Shown: positions 46,307-55,458, counted from the first letter of the stretch. The stretch is DNA of 64,000 bases from Devosia sp. MC521 (GCF_014127105.1 NZ_CP059902.1:3366001-3430000); one strand, 5' to 3'. A program made the numbers and translations. Notes: generated by a model from the letters alone, not told the origin.

Positions 46307-46932
46307 TTTACACGCTTTGTCCGCATCAGGGCCACTAAAATGTAACTTAGAGCACTTCGTCGGCACTGATGCTAGGCGGCGGCGAAGTGCCCCATTACGG
46401 CCGTCCCAATGCGCCTGACAATTTTTTAAAAGCAGACACAACGACCGCACAGCTAAATAGTGGGCATCGCGGCAGCGATGCTGTGCTCGCTTGCCCTAAC
46501 GTCGTGAATGAACATGGCAGCTCTTGCCCAATAGCAGATGGTCCGCATACGGCCCCTACTCTGCCGCTGGTTGCGATGGACTCTGAATAGTCTGCTTTTC
46601 GACGCCTTTGGTCCAAAAACTGCCTGTCAGCTACCGGCCCCTAATCCGCCGTAAAATGAAATGTCGGACGCTGCGCCAGTACCAGGGCCACCTGAGGCAG
46701 TCGCTTGGCGAGTTCAGCTTAGCGCTCTTGGGCTTGGGGCAATACCAAAGTACGCGCGTCCTCCTCCTGATGGCGCCCCCGAGCATGCTGATAGTGATTG
46801 AGAGGAGTGCAGCCTTACTGGCATTTGCGATGAGTGTTTCGTGCTCGGGACTGATGGCCCGAGCACGCAGGCACAGCTTCTTCGTAGACCTCCGGTCATA
46901 GGCGACGATACGGATTGAGTCGGCGTCTGTGA
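46307..46932. other. Intergenic region between catabolic cluster and island genes
   Basis: No convincing gene. A small perfect hairpin (GCATCGC-GGCA-GCGATGC, 46464-46481) is present. A minus-strand frame at 46631-46936 has no start signal or known motif. This may be the transition from chromosomal to island DNA. Confidence 0.4.
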
Positions 46933-48900
46933 TCAAACTCTCCCGGAGGGCAGCGACGATTCCATGTCCGTATCGGCCTTCGAATACTCGACAGTTTCGA
47001 ACGGCTCGTTGATCTCGGGTCGGAGGAGTTCAGCGAGCCGCTCGCCGGTTACCACACGTTCGACCAGCAGAGCTTCGACAAGCTTGCCGATATCGTCGCG
47101 GCGACGGTCGACGATTTCGCAGGCTAGCTCTAGTAGCCGGTCTGTTTCGGCACCGATGCGCGCCCAGAACGTGGTGCCTTGATAGTGTCGCAGGTCAGTG
47201 TTGCTCGGTGTGGTCAGTGAACCATAGAGCCCGAGCTCGAGCATCGCCGAACGCAGCAATCTGTTGACGGTCTCGAGGTCATTAGCCGCGCCTGCATGGG
47301 CACCACCACCCAGCACCATGTCGGCTGCGCGCCCGGCCAACATCAGCGTAGCGGTTCGCTCAACCATGTCGCGGGTCAGCAACGCATGATCTGGCTTGGC
47401 ATGAACCCAGCCTCCCACGCCTTCGGAGCCGATGATAGAGATTTCCAGCACCGGCACGTCAAGCTCATGGGCGACAATGGCATGGCCTGCCTCGTGCAGC
47501 GCAACAGCGCGATCCATCTGCGGCGAACGCAGACTTGGCGGTGCAATTTGCGCGATAAGGTCGCTCAGTGCCAGAGCACGTTTCTGAGCTGCAGCCGTGG
47601 CGAAAGCACCCGCGCACCAACTCTCGATTTGAGCTGGGGTAGCTCCGGATGAGAGGCGCGCTAAGGTGCCGATGCCTTTAGCCGTAATGCGATCGCCCAA
47701 GACCTTGCGGAACACAGCCCGACGCTCATCCCCGTCAGGCAGCAGCACACTGACGCGACGCTCGAGGCGCCCGGGGCGGATGAGGGCAGTGTCTAGCTTC
47801 CCGAAATGATTGGTAGCGGCGATCAAAAGCACTGGTCGACCGGATTTGCGCACGCGGTCGATCTCGGTGAGGACGAAGTTGATCACCGGCGTCCACCAAG
47901 AGGCGTCATCTCGCCCCATGGTCGCCCTGTTCGGCAGTGCATCGATCTCGTCAATGAGCCCCACAACCGGCCCCGTGTTTAGAGCAAGCTCGTCAAAGAA
48001 CTTTCTTGCGGCGCGGATGACATCACCGAGATGGCCACCGGATTCGGCAAACCACGCTCCGACAGAAGAGCTGTTCAATGTCCATCCGGCAGAAGCCGCG
48101 ACGGCGGCAGCAACCGTGGTCTTACCGGTTCCCGGCGGGCCCTCGAGGCATGTATAACGCAAGGCGGCAGCGTCCAACTCGCCATTGGCCACTTTGCCCA
48201 TCAGATTGACGGTGTCCTGCGCCCAGTCCGCAACAACCTTCGTCAGGGCGAGGTCTTTGAGCGACACGGCGATGTTAGCGTCCGGCGGCGTTCTCCGCGC
48301 AGCAACAGCGCGGCGCAGGTTCGCGAGGCATTCCTGCGGCGAGAGCTTGGGACGGATTGCCGTAGTGAAATCGGTAGTCCCCAAGCCTTCTATATCAGCT
48401 GGCGTGAGGCCACGGACCCGCTTGCCGGTGACCAAAAATATGGTTTTGCGGATGACGGCGACTGTAGGCGCACCAACCTCAATGACGGCATCCGCGCCGT
48501 TCAAAGCTTCCGGGACGAGGTATAGACCCGGATCCTGGGAGATTAGGATCACTGTGCGGCCAAATTCGAGGCCAGCAAGTTTTGTGCTGTCGCGCGGTTC
48601 GGACTTGCCGCCACTTTTGGCCAGTGCGTTGACCGCTTCCACCATCATGCCCTGCCGGAATCGGCGCAGATAGCGCGCGAGTAACTCTGCACCGGCACTA
48701 TCCGCCGTTCTGATAAGGATCAGCCGTGGCGGGGATGCCATGAGACGACGCTGGGGCGGTGTGAGGACAGCGTCGAGCATGGTTTCAGCCAAGGCGTCTC
48801 TGGTGCGGAGAGGGAGTTTGGTCTCAGGGGAATTGTCGGTTGGGCAGTCATCGTCGTCATCAACCGAGGGCGCACGATTGGCGAGGGTATGAAGGGACAT
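46933..48900 (-). CDS. FtsH-like soluble AAA+ ATPase / zinc metalloprotease
   Basis: A 655-aa protein without transmembrane segments. Walker A 'GPPGTGKTT' is near residue 255, Walker B 'VVGLIDEIDALPNR' near 315, and the AAA second-region 'AATNHFGKLDTALIRPGRLE' near 370. A C-terminal M41-like protease domain has the zinc motif HEAGH near 467-471 and a likely third ligand Asp in 'AGAANDLETVN' near 537. FtsH is normally membrane anchored; lack of an anchor and an N-terminal ~230-aa unknown region are distinctive. GGGAGA precedes the ATG. It is followed on the same strand, with the GIY-YIG protein upstream by 81 bases, in a tRNA-associated island. A defence or island-maintenance role is speculation. 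Confidence 0.85.
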   Translation of the reverse strand: MSLHTLANRAPSVDDDDDCPTDNSPETKLPLRTRDALAETMLDAVLTPPQRRLMASPPRLILIRTADSAGAELLARYLRRFRQGMMVEAVNALAKSGGKSEPRDSTKLAGLEFGRTVILISQDPGLYLVPEALNGADAVIEVGAPTVAVIRKTIFLVTGKRVRGLTPADIEGLGTTDFTTAIRPKLSPQECLANLRRAVAARRTPPDANIAVSLKDLALTKVVADWAQDTVNLMGKVANGELDAAALRYTCLEGPPGTGKTTVAAAVAASAGWTLNSSSVGAWFAESGGHLGDVIRAARKFFDELALNTGPVVGLIDEIDALPNRATMGRDDASWWTPVINFVLTEIDRVRKSGRPVLLIAATNHFGKLDTALIRPGRLERRVSVLLPDGDERRAVFRKVLGDRITAKGIGTLARLSSGATPAQIESWCAGAFATAAAQKRALALSDLIAQIAPPSLRSPQMDRAVALHEAGHAIVAHELDVPVLEISIIGSEGVGGWVHAKPDHALLTRDMVERTATLMLAGRAADMVLGGGAHAGAANDLETVNRLLRSAMLELGLYGSLTTPSNTDLRHYQGTTFWARIGAETDRLLELACEIVDRRRDDIGKLVEALLVERVVTGERLAELLRPEINEPFETVEYSKADTDMESSLPSGRV

Positions 48901-48981
48901 AAAAGGTCTCCCGGGCAGCGGCCAATGGCAGGCCGCGCCACATATAGAAGGGGATGACAGAAGGGTGAGAGGATCGCCGCG

Positions 48982-50250
48982 TTAGCGAAGGGGGAGCGTC
49001 GACTCCGCATCCGCATTGATCGGCCTCCAGCCAGCGCGCCCAAAACCCTTGGACCCGGAGACAAAGTGACTGACGGCGCTACCCGAAGAGAACATGAGGT
49101 CGCGCATCACCACGTAGCACGAATTATCAGCGGCCGGCACGAGCAGGCCTGCGTGCTGCCAAGCTGCACGCTGAAAGGCAGCGGTACTATTGGCTGAGGC
49201 GACAGTCTCAAGGCGCACGTCCGAGCCGCGTAGCAGCACCCATGAACCATCTTTGCGCTCAGCCGCCAGAGCGGTGAGCCCGCAGTAATTGAGCTCCATC
49301 ACCCGACCATCGGGCAGGTCATGGTGGCGACGAGGTGCTCCGAGCCTCCCCGTTTCCGTCCGAGGGCCTGCAATTGCCGCGCGCGCTGAGCTTGCCTGAA
49401 ACATGAAGCCTTCTTGACGCAAGGCCAGCGCCACTTGACCGACAAACAAAGACAACTGGTCGTAGCGCTCCGGTTTAACCACTGCGCCATCGGGCAGGCC
49501 GTTGACGACCACGAAGTCAGCATCCGCAGCCACGCGAGCCCACAGAATGCGCTCAAGGGCTTTGCCGTCATTTTCGCTCAGCCGATCGTCGGCGTCGGTA
49601 ATGGTGATGATGCGCTCAGGCATACCTTCCGGCATCTGGCGGCCGGCGGCAATCCGGGCTCCGACATTGGAGCCGTAGCCGACGTAAGCGTCGTGGCCGC
49701 GTAGCAGGATGTAGACACCGGGGCGCTGCAAATCGGCAGCACGCCCAAAGTCAGCGCGTTGCGTCCCCGAACCGACGATGACCTGAGGCCGCAACTGGCC
49801 TGCCGTCACCGACGTCAAGCCGACTGGCAGGATGCTGGTCATCGTAGCCGACAGCGTGTCAATGGCGACGGTATCCCCTCCATTGCTCCCAAAGGGACCC
49901 GGTACGCCACCAACACCGCCATGCTCACCGCCCCTCTGGCAACGCATAACAATGCTGTGTGCATCAATGATGCCAGGCGTGATCACCTTGAGAACCTTGC
50001 TGGTAATCAGAGCGAAAATCGCTCCGACCGGATCGGCATGCACTGGTAGCGCGGCGATGAGGTCGCCGATGCTGGCCGAGCCAGTGGCATCCACCACCGA
50101 TAGGATCTGCACCTGAACGCCGGGCGTTACCAGCGGATGAGCAACAAGTCCGGGATGCACGGGAACGGCATCCTTCGGCACAAGATTGTCGATGGCATAG
50201 GAATGGGGGTTGCGCGCAGCCGCACGGCCGCTAGAAGTGGCTTTAGCCAT
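48982..50250 (-). CDS. GIY-YIG nuclease-like protein with DUF4357-like C-terminus
   Basis: A 422-aa protein. About residues 45-110 look like a winged helix ('VQILSVVDATGSASIGDLIA'). Near 177-195 is a GIY-YIG core: 'GVYILLRGHDAYVGYGSNVG' with the following Arg, and a likely catalytic Glu in 'ALERILWARVAADADF' near 230. Near 375-410 'SGSAVSHFVSGSKGFGRAGW' resembles DUF4357, a domain often fused to GIY-YIG in defence or modification-dependent nucleases. ATG 50250 is preferred (GGAGG ten bases upstream) over a longer frame. It precedes the FtsH-like gene by 81 bases on the same strand, so they are probably one operon. Confidence 0.72.
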   Translation of the reverse strand: MAKATSSGRAAARNPHSYAIDNLVPKDAVPVHPGLVAHPLVTPGVQVQILSVVDATGSASIGDLIAALPVHADPVGAIFALITSKVLKVITPGIIDAHSIVMRCQRGGEHGGVGGVPGPFGSNGGDTVAIDTLSATMTSILPVGLTSVTAGQLRPQVIVGSGTQRADFGRAADLQRPGVYILLRGHDAYVGYGSNVGARIAAGRQMPEGMPERIITITDADDRLSENDGKALERILWARVAADADFVVVNGLPDGAVVKPERYDQLSLFVGQVALALRQEGFMFQASSARAAIAGPRTETGRLGAPRRHHDLPDGRVMELNYCGLTALAAERKDGSWVLLRGSDVRLETVASANSTAAFQRAAWQHAGLLVPAADNSCYVVMRDLMFSSGSAVSHFVSGSKGFGRAGWRPINADAESTLPLR

Positions 50251-50620
50251 GATTTTACTGCCTCCAGCAGTATGTCTGTGGTCAGGTCGACGGCGGGTTT
50301 GCAGACCTTCCGTCGGCCGCTCTTTTGCAGAGAGCGGTTCCAACCAATCGTTGCCGGGAATCGGCACCGTTCTGTGAGACTACCGGATCATTATCACCGG
50401 CGTCTATACTGGATCGCAAACTTGGTTAGTTCCTGCTAACGCTCCGAGAAATTGCCGTCGGAGGCAACCTGGCGCTGTCGCCGAGTCCAGATTTCGGGAT
50501 GAGCCGAAGCTCGAAAACCACACGCTGGATCCGGCCCCTGTTGCCATTTTTCACTGTTCGCACTGGCGCGATGATCATGGGCTGAGTTTCGCGCCATCTA
50601 TGCCGAGGTATCTGAACGGA
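50251..50620. other. Intergenic/leader region upstream of the GIY-YIG gene
   Basis: Contains the GGAGG ribosome binding site of the minus-strand GIY-YIG gene and presumably its promoter. No other gene is seen. Confidence 0.45.
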
Positions 50621-51565
50621 TCAGAAGCGAGGACGGTAACCAGCTGCGATGACCTTACGGTCCCGGACACGCTGGACCATCTGGGGTGACGGCTTTGCAG
50701 TGTTATCAACTTTCCAAGCCTTGCCCTTGGGTGCGTAATGCTTTTGCGCTGTGTAGAGGCTGACGTGCCCAGCAAAGGCGGCGACCTGCTCATCCGAAGA
50801 GGTCGATTTTTTGTTGGCAATCGCTTGATGGCGCGTTGTGTAGAGCGAAAAGACAGGGACCTGAAGGCTCTTGCAAGCGCGGCGCAAGCGGCCCCCAAGC
50901 CGGTCAATGAGCGCGGCCACATCGCCCTTCGCCGCCACTTCAATTTCCGCGATGAGGGTTTTGAGGTTCTGCACTTGCTCGACTGGAAGCCCGGCCAATC
51001 CCAGTTCTCGCGTCTCACCGAGGGAACGGCCGTTGGTCGCCTTGGCACACGGCACGACGAGATAGAATTCCTCAACCTTCGCGCCGTGGTACTCACACGG
51101 ACGCAGACCGAATGTGACGTTTTGCACGAGGAGGCGCACGAGCAGGCGATCGTCATTGCGGCCGCGACGGCGTAGCTTGCTACAAACCAATCGCAGAACC
51201 TGCGTCGGTACTGATTTCGCTTTTTTGGCAGACGTACGTTTTTCGGCATTTTTCGGACGAGGGATAGGGCGGTCCGCCAATCGCCTCCGACACGCCTGCG
51301 CTACCTCGACCGTGATACGGCCTTTGCCTTCGACGTAGGAAATCGCAAAACTCAGCGCCGCGGCATAATTGCGAATAGTGGCAGGAGCGAATTCTCCATC
51401 CGCCGAACAGAAGCAATCCACGATCTCAAAAAGCGTCGCTTCGCGACCAATCGCCTTTCTGGTACGTCGCTTTAGGGTCAACAGACGTTTGCCATAAAGC
51501 ACCTCCGTCGACACCTCGCGTGTTACCTCAACCCCCAGACTGTCGACCCGATTTTCCATGTCCAT
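50621..51565 (-). CDS. Tyrosine recombinase / phage-type integrase (second recombinase)
   Basis: A 314-aa tyrosine recombinase. Catalytic residues can be placed: Arg in 'TFGLRPCEYHGAK', Arg/His in 'LYTTRHQAIANKK' (H/R box II), His in 'AFAGHVSLYTAQK', and Tyr in 'KHYAPKGKAW'. The N-terminal part has the SAM-like core-binding feel ('APATIRNYAAALSFAISYVE'). The start is taken at ATG 51565 (ATG 51559 equally possible); the frame extends upstream to 51640 only through duplicated sequence. It is co-oriented with, and downstream of, the larger integrase. Paired recombinases suggest a multi-recombinase element. Its 5' end is duplicated at 51870-52043. Confidence 0.8.
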   Translation of the reverse strand: MDMENRVDSLGVEVTREVSTEVLYGKRLLTLKRRTRKAIGREATLFEIVDCFCSADGEFAPATIRNYAAALSFAISYVEGKGRITVEVAQACRRRLADRPIPRPKNAEKRTSAKKAKSVPTQVLRLVCSKLRRRGRNDDRLLVRLLVQNVTFGLRPCEYHGAKVEEFYLVVPCAKATNGRSLGETRELGLAGLPVEQVQNLKTLIAEIEVAAKGDVAALIDRLGGRLRRACKSLQVPVFSLYTTRHQAIANKKSTSSDEQVAAFAGHVSLYTAQKHYAPKGKAWKVDNTAKPSPQMVQRVRDRKVIAAGYRPRF

Positions 51566-51770
51566 TTGCCCGTTACTCGTCGGAATTTTCCGTCGAGCCG
51601 ACACTGCGTCACGGTTTGGCAAGGAACAAATTGGCACCAAGAAAGAGGTGTCGGAAACGCGTTGTACGTGCCGGAGAACCCCTTCTAGTACGACGATCGG
51701 TGTGCGGGAAAAGTGTTACTTGATGCGGATTTGGTGTTACCAGCCGCGGGGCACTACTCCAACGCTTTCG

Positions 51771-51869
51771 CTAATCGAAGCGGATATTGTCGAACCAAGA
51801 GAGTTCTTCAGCGGTTCGGAGCGGAGAGCCATATCGGGCAGAAGCGTTCTTACCGCGAGCCTTACTAGG
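51771..51869 (-). pseudogene. Duplicate 3' end of the large integrase
   Basis: The minus strand reads 'ARGKNASARYGSPLRTAEEL' then 'SWFDNIRFD' and a stop, matching the C-terminus of the integrase at 52249 ('ARGKHVSARYGSPLPTAEEL', 'AWFDKIRFD'). It includes the catalytic Tyr region but has no upstream gene, so it is left over from the tandem duplication. Confidence 0.82.
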
Positions 51870-52043
51870 CGAATTCTCTATTCCCTGAGCAGACGCAATC
51901 CACGATCTCAAACAGCATCATTACTCGACCAATCGCCGTCCTGGCACGACGCGATAGAGTCATCACACGTTGCCACACACCGCCTCTGGCAATACCTCAC
52001 GCGTCACCTCCCCCAAACCGTCGACCCGACTTTATATGCCGAT
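51870..52043 (-). pseudogene. Duplicate 5' end of the small recombinase, degenerate
   Basis: Diverged copy of 51387-51565, the first ~60 codons of the small recombinase. The block around GAGATCGTGGATTGC is preserved, but the start ATG is lost and the frame is broken by substitutions and indels. Confidence 0.7.
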
Positions 52044-52248
52044 TTGCCCGTTACTCGTCGGAATTTTCGGTCGAACCGGCACTGCGTCACGGTTGGCACG
52101 GACCAAATTTGCGACCAAGAATGAGGTGCCGATAACGCGTCGTGCGTGCCGGAGAACCCCTTCTAGAATGACGATAGGTTTGCGGGAAAAGTGTTACTTG
52201 ATGCGGATTTGGTGTTACCAACCGCGCAGTGCCACTCCATTGTCTTGG

Positions 52249-53928
52249 CTAATCGAAGCGGATCTTGTCGAACCAGGCGAGCTCTTCGGCGGTTGGGAGC
52301 GGAGAGCCATATCGGGCCGAGACGTGTTTACCGCGAGCCTTACTCTGCGCATTGTCGTCACTGCCCTGCCCCTGTTCGTGACCCATAAACAGATTTCGGA
52401 CAGCAAGTGGGATCCCGGCATCATCACAACGCTTCGCGAAAGTGTGGCGAGCGCTATAGGCGACAATGCGCCGATCCGGCGTTATGCCGCGCACCAATCG
52501 GTTCGCACGTTTTGAGAGTGCTGAGGAGCTGTTGCCGAATTGGTCAGCGCTCTCGTCAGGGAAAAGGCGTGCATTGGGTCCATCCTCCTTGCGGCGCCTG
52601 GCTATGAGGTCCAGCAGACCATCATTGAGAAGCTCCCGCGCCACCGGAAAGATACGGCGCGCTGAATTGGATTTTAGTTGCAGCTGAGCGCGCCGTAGGG
52701 CGTGGTGCTCGTCGCCATCGAAATCAAAATGCAGCAAGTCCACGCACAACCGACCGTGTAACTCACGAAAGTCCGATACGCAGAGCTGCGTGAATTCGTG
52801 CAATCGCAGGCCCTGCCGGCACGTGAAACGCGGCCACCAATAGTCTGCGGACATTTTCGGCTTCTTGCTGGTCAGCCGGTAGATCGCGTGTTCTATTTCC
52901 GGCGTGAAGGGTAGACGAACTTCGACGTCCAGAAGATCCTCTCCATCCGCCTCTTGTTCGGACTGGACATTGGCAACGGGATTACTCTCGAGGTACCCCT
53001 TCCGGATCAGGTAGTCGAATATGCCGCGTATCGTGCTCAGATATTTGGCATCGACAGTTGTGGAGCTGATCGGCGGCAGCGGACTTGCACGCTTGGCGTT
53101 CAGAGCAATGGCCTTCATCGGATCGTCGGTCTTGAGATGCTTTATAGCATCAACGGGCATTTGATCGATCAAATCCCGATACCGCAGCATGTCCTCCTTT
53201 TTGTACTGAAAGACCGGCTTGTCACCCATGGTGGCAATAAAGATTTGCAGCTTCGTGCGGATTTCAGCCAGATATTTCGGGGACCTCCGCTTTCTGAGCA
53301 GATCTGCAAAATGTCCTTCAATATGCGCTGTTAATGGCTTTTTCGCTTCAGGATGGAGTGTCCCCAGCCGCATCGCTTCCGCAACTGCCAGCGCCAGTGC
53401 CTCTGGCGTCTGGTTACTAATGGCCGGCACAGAAGATGCTGCTCGCGCAGGACCCGTTGAGAATGCGAAAGATGAGGGAGCCATATCGGCAGGCTTTTGA
53501 CCGTCGATCATACACTGCGTGGGAGCAGTTGCTTCGGCCGCAGCGTCGATGCTGTTTTGCCCGACCTTGCCAACGGACGCCTCATCGTTGATGCCGGCAT
53601 TCAGGCTGTCGAGAAGCATGCGATATTTGGCGCGCTCTGCCCAAGCCCGGCTGTCGCGGTCAAAGTCATCCATCACACGGCCCAGGACGACATTCAACGC
53701 ATCGCGTGCGCCCGGCTTGAGCCCAGCGTCGCGGAGTATCGCGAAAGCCTCTTCAACCAGCAAAACCAGTGTCCACGCTCTTTGCCGGGCCACCCGCTTA
53801 TTGCACGTACGCAATGACCTGCGGATGTCCGTGTTGCCAAGGCGATCGATCAGGTCAACCGGAACCGAGCGACGGAACCAGTAGACTGGACCTCGCCGGT
53901 GAACAAAGGATGAAATGGAACTTGGCAA
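52249..53928 (-). CDS. Site-specific tyrosine integrase of a tRNA-Ser-associated island
   Basis: A 559-aa integrase. The N-terminus has the 'SFVHRRGPVYWFRRSVPVDL' arm-binding motif found in many island integrases (DUF6538-like). The catalytic domain shows Arg in 'CRQGLRLHEFTQL', H/R in 'VAYSARHTFAKRC', His in 'NLFMGHEQG' and Tyr in 'HVSARYGSPL'. The frame is open into the tRNA, but no ATG exists there; TTG 53928 with GGGAG ten bases upstream places the start just before the arm domain and is my choice. It begins about 90 bases from the 3' end of tRNA-Ser and points away from it, a standard island layout. Confidence 0.88.
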   Translation of the reverse strand: MPSSISSFVHRRGPVYWFRRSVPVDLIDRLGNTDIRRSLRTCNKRVARQRAWTLVLLVEEAFAILRDAGLKPGARDALNVVLGRVMDDFDRDSRAWAERAKYRMLLDSLNAGINDEASVGKVGQNSIDAAAEATAPTQCMIDGQKPADMAPSSFAFSTGPARAASSVPAISNQTPEALALAVAEAMRLGTLHPEAKKPLTAHIEGHFADLLRKRRSPKYLAEIRTKLQIFIATMGDKPVFQYKKEDMLRYRDLIDQMPVDAIKHLKTDDPMKAIALNAKRASPLPPISSTTVDAKYLSTIRGIFDYLIRKGYLESNPVANVQSEQEADGEDLLDVEVRLPFTPEIEHAIYRLTSKKPKMSADYWWPRFTCRQGLRLHEFTQLCVSDFRELHGRLCVDLLHFDFDGDEHHALRRAQLQLKSNSARRIFPVARELLNDGLLDLIARRRKEDGPNARLFPDESADQFGNSSSALSKRANRLVRGITPDRRIVAYSARHTFAKRCDDAGIPLAVRNLFMGHEQGQGSDDNAQSKARGKHVSARYGSPLPTAEELAWFDKIRFD

Positions 53929-54020
53929 GGAACAAACACTCCCGTCACTGTGACGGGATGCTGTGACAGAATCCGTATTTTGATTCGGATTCAACTCTAG
54001 CAATATCAATGGCTTAGAAG

Positions 54021-54110
54021 TGGCGGAGAGGGGGGGATTCGAACCCCCGATAGAGTTGCCCCTATGCCGCATTTCGAGTGCGGTGCATTCAACCGCTCTG
54101 CCACCTCTCC
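54021..54110 (-). tRNA. tRNA-Ser (anticodon CGA)
   Basis: 90 nt on the minus strand with encoded CCA. The acceptor stem GGAGAGG (5', from 54110) pairs with CCTCTCC before G-CCA. The anticodon loop reads CTCGAAA (anticodon CGA), a long serine-type variable arm is present, and the T-loop is GGTTCGAATCC. It probably serves as the attachment site of the island whose integrase is next to its 3' end. Confidence 0.96.
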
Positions 54111-54614
54111 GCGAGGTCTTCAGCGATCTTTTCCAAGACCGCCGTGGTTGATGGGCGGCTTATGACATAGGCTTTTTACCCTTGCAACTCCCCCGCCCCA
54201 AGATTTCCTCGCTGATATTGCGACATGTTTTCCGCCTCACCCCGCAGACGTAGGCCAAACACAAGGGGAAGTCCCGCAAACCCACGCCTTCAGTAGGGCT
54301 AAGAGCGGTCGCTTTGCAATTTTGCTGGACAGAGAGGCGATTGTGGAAAACACCATGATCACAGTTCAGCAGAACCGACGAGCAAAGCCCGGTTTTTCAG
54401 GGGCTTTGCCTTGACTCTGGCGCCATTTCCCTCGATAAGCCTAGCAACTGGCGCGCTGGTGTCTAACCAGAGCGTTTGTTTCGTTTGAAAACGCTGTTCG
54501 AGGCTACGGGTCAAACTCGATTTGACCAATCGCGAAGACCGCTGATCCCAAAAGGGTTTGCGGCGCCGTAGAGCGCGACAACAAGGGACCGATTGAAACC
54601 CGATCGGACTATAT
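54111..54614. other. Upstream region of rplU
   Basis: No protein gene. It should hold the rplU-rpmA promoter and leader. A perfect 9-bp hairpin lies at 54382-54409. Confidence 0.5.
54382..54409. promoter_or_regulatory. Stem-loop in the rplU upstream region
   Basis: GCAAAGCCC and GGGCTTTGC form a perfect 9-bp stem with a 10-base loop, about 205 bases upstream of rplU. It has no clear T-run. It could be a terminator for transcription entering the region or part of the rplU leader, where many bacteria have an autoregulatory L21-binding structure; which one cannot be decided. Confidence 0.35.
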
Positions 54615-55109
54615 ATGACTTTTGCCGTTATCAAGACGGGCGGTAAGCAGTACAAGGTTGCTGCTAACGACGTCATCAAGATCGAAAAGCTGGACGCAGC
54701 TCCAGGCGACATCGTCACCTTCGACGAAGTCCTCATGGTTGGCGACACCGTCGGCGCTCCGCTGGTGGAAGGCGCTCTGGTCGCTGCTGAATTGGTTGAA
54801 ACCAAGAAGCAGAAGACCGTCATCATCTTCAAGAAGCGTCGTCGCCACAATTCGCGTCGTCGTAACGGTCACCGCCAGCAGCTCACCACTGTTCGCATCA
54901 CCGAAATCCTGACCGGCGGCGCAAAGCCGACCATTCAGGCTGCTGCTAAGGCTGAAGCCCCAGCTGCTGTTGCTGATGAAGCTGCAGCACCAAAGGCTGC
55001 TAAGAAGCCAGCTGCTAAGAAGGTTGCTGCAACCGACGACGCTGCTGCTGAAAAGCCAGCAAAGAAGGCCGCTGCCAAGAAGGCAGCTCCTAAGGCCGAT
55101 CAGGAATAA
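54615..55109 (+). CDS. rplU: 50S ribosomal protein L21 with Ala/Lys-rich C-terminal extension
   Basis: A 164-aa protein. Residues 1-100 are a canonical L21: '[20 protein letters not shown]', '[20 protein letters not shown]', '[20 protein letters not shown]'. The usual protein ends near 103; here a ~60-residue tail of Ala, Lys, Pro and acidic residues follows ('[20 protein letters not shown]'), like the histone-H1-type tails in some alphaproteobacteria. The DNA in this tail is low-complexity GCT/AAG. No strong Shine-Dalgarno is seen before ATG. It is cotranscribed with rpmA 12 bases downstream. Confidence 0.96.
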   Translation: MTFAVIKTGGKQYKVAANDVIKIEKLDAAPGDIVTFDEVLMVGDTVGAPLVEGALVAAELVETKKQKTVIIFKKRRRHNSRRRNGHRQQLTTVRITEILTGGAKPTIQAAAKAEAPAAVADEAAAPKAAKKPAAKKVAATDDAAAEKPAKKAAAKKAAPKADQE

Positions 55110-55121
55110 GGAGCCCTAGAG

Positions 55122-55388
55122 ATGGCACATAAAAAAGCAGGCGGTTCATCCCGCAACGGTCGTGATACCGCTGGCCGTCGTCTTGGCGTGAAGAAGTTCG
55201 GTGGCGAAGCTGTTATCGCTGGCAACATCATCATCCGTCAGCGCGGCACCAAGTGGGCAACCGGCACCGGCGTTGGTCTTGGTAAGGACCACACGATCTA
55301 CGCACTCGTAGACGGCAACGTTGCGTTCCGCACCCGCGCGAATAACAAAGTACACGTGTCTGTCATCCCGGCAGCAGCAGCCGAATAA
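55122..55388 (+). CDS. rpmA: 50S ribosomal protein L27
   Basis: An 88-aa protein with the diagnostic start '[20 protein letters not shown]' and '[20 protein letters not shown]', '[16 protein letters not shown]'. L27's N-terminus reaches the peptidyl-transferase centre. A good AAGGAGCC lies before the ATG. A strong terminator follows at 55459. Confidence 0.98.
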   Translation: MAHKKAGGSSRNGRDTAGRRLGVKKFGGEAVIAGNIIIRQRGTKWATGTGVGLGKDHTIYALVDGNVAFRTRANNKVHVSVIPAAAAE

Positions 55389-55405
55389 TCCGGCAAGCTG
55401 ACAAT

Positions 55406-55435
55406 CTTGCCGGTGACCCTAGGTCTCCCGGCAAG
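55406..55435 (+). terminator. First hairpin after rpmA
   Basis: CTTGCCGG and CCGGCAAG form an 8-bp stem 18 bases after the rpmA stop, followed by only three T. It probably aids the stronger terminator at 55459. Confidence 0.45.
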
Positions 55436-55458
55436 TTTGGTGACACACCGAAGATGAA

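Larger units (their letters stand above)
51387..52352. repeat. Tandem direct duplication (~480-bp unit) of the recombinase junction
   Basis: Unit 1 (about 51387-51869) and unit 2 (about 51870-52352) are diverged copies offset by 478-483 bases. Shared blocks in order include GCGAATTCTC, CAATCCACGATCTCAAA, ATTTGCCCGTTACTCGTCGG, CGGAGAACCCCTTCTAG, GTGTTACTTGATGCGGATTT and CGGAGAGCCATATCGGGC. Each unit spans the 5' end of the small recombinase, the intergenic region and the 3' end of the large integrase. Unit 1 supplies the live 5' end of the small gene; unit 2 supplies the live 3' end of the large gene. Confidence 0.88.

Noticed and set aside
46631..46936. Minus-strand ORF between the catabolic cluster and the FtsH-like gene
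   Set aside because: No motif, no ribosome binding site, and amino-acid composition is not convincing.
54950..55095. Short-period repeat of GCT/AAG triplets
   Set aside because: It is the low-complexity coding sequence of the L21 tail, not an independent repeat or CRISPR.
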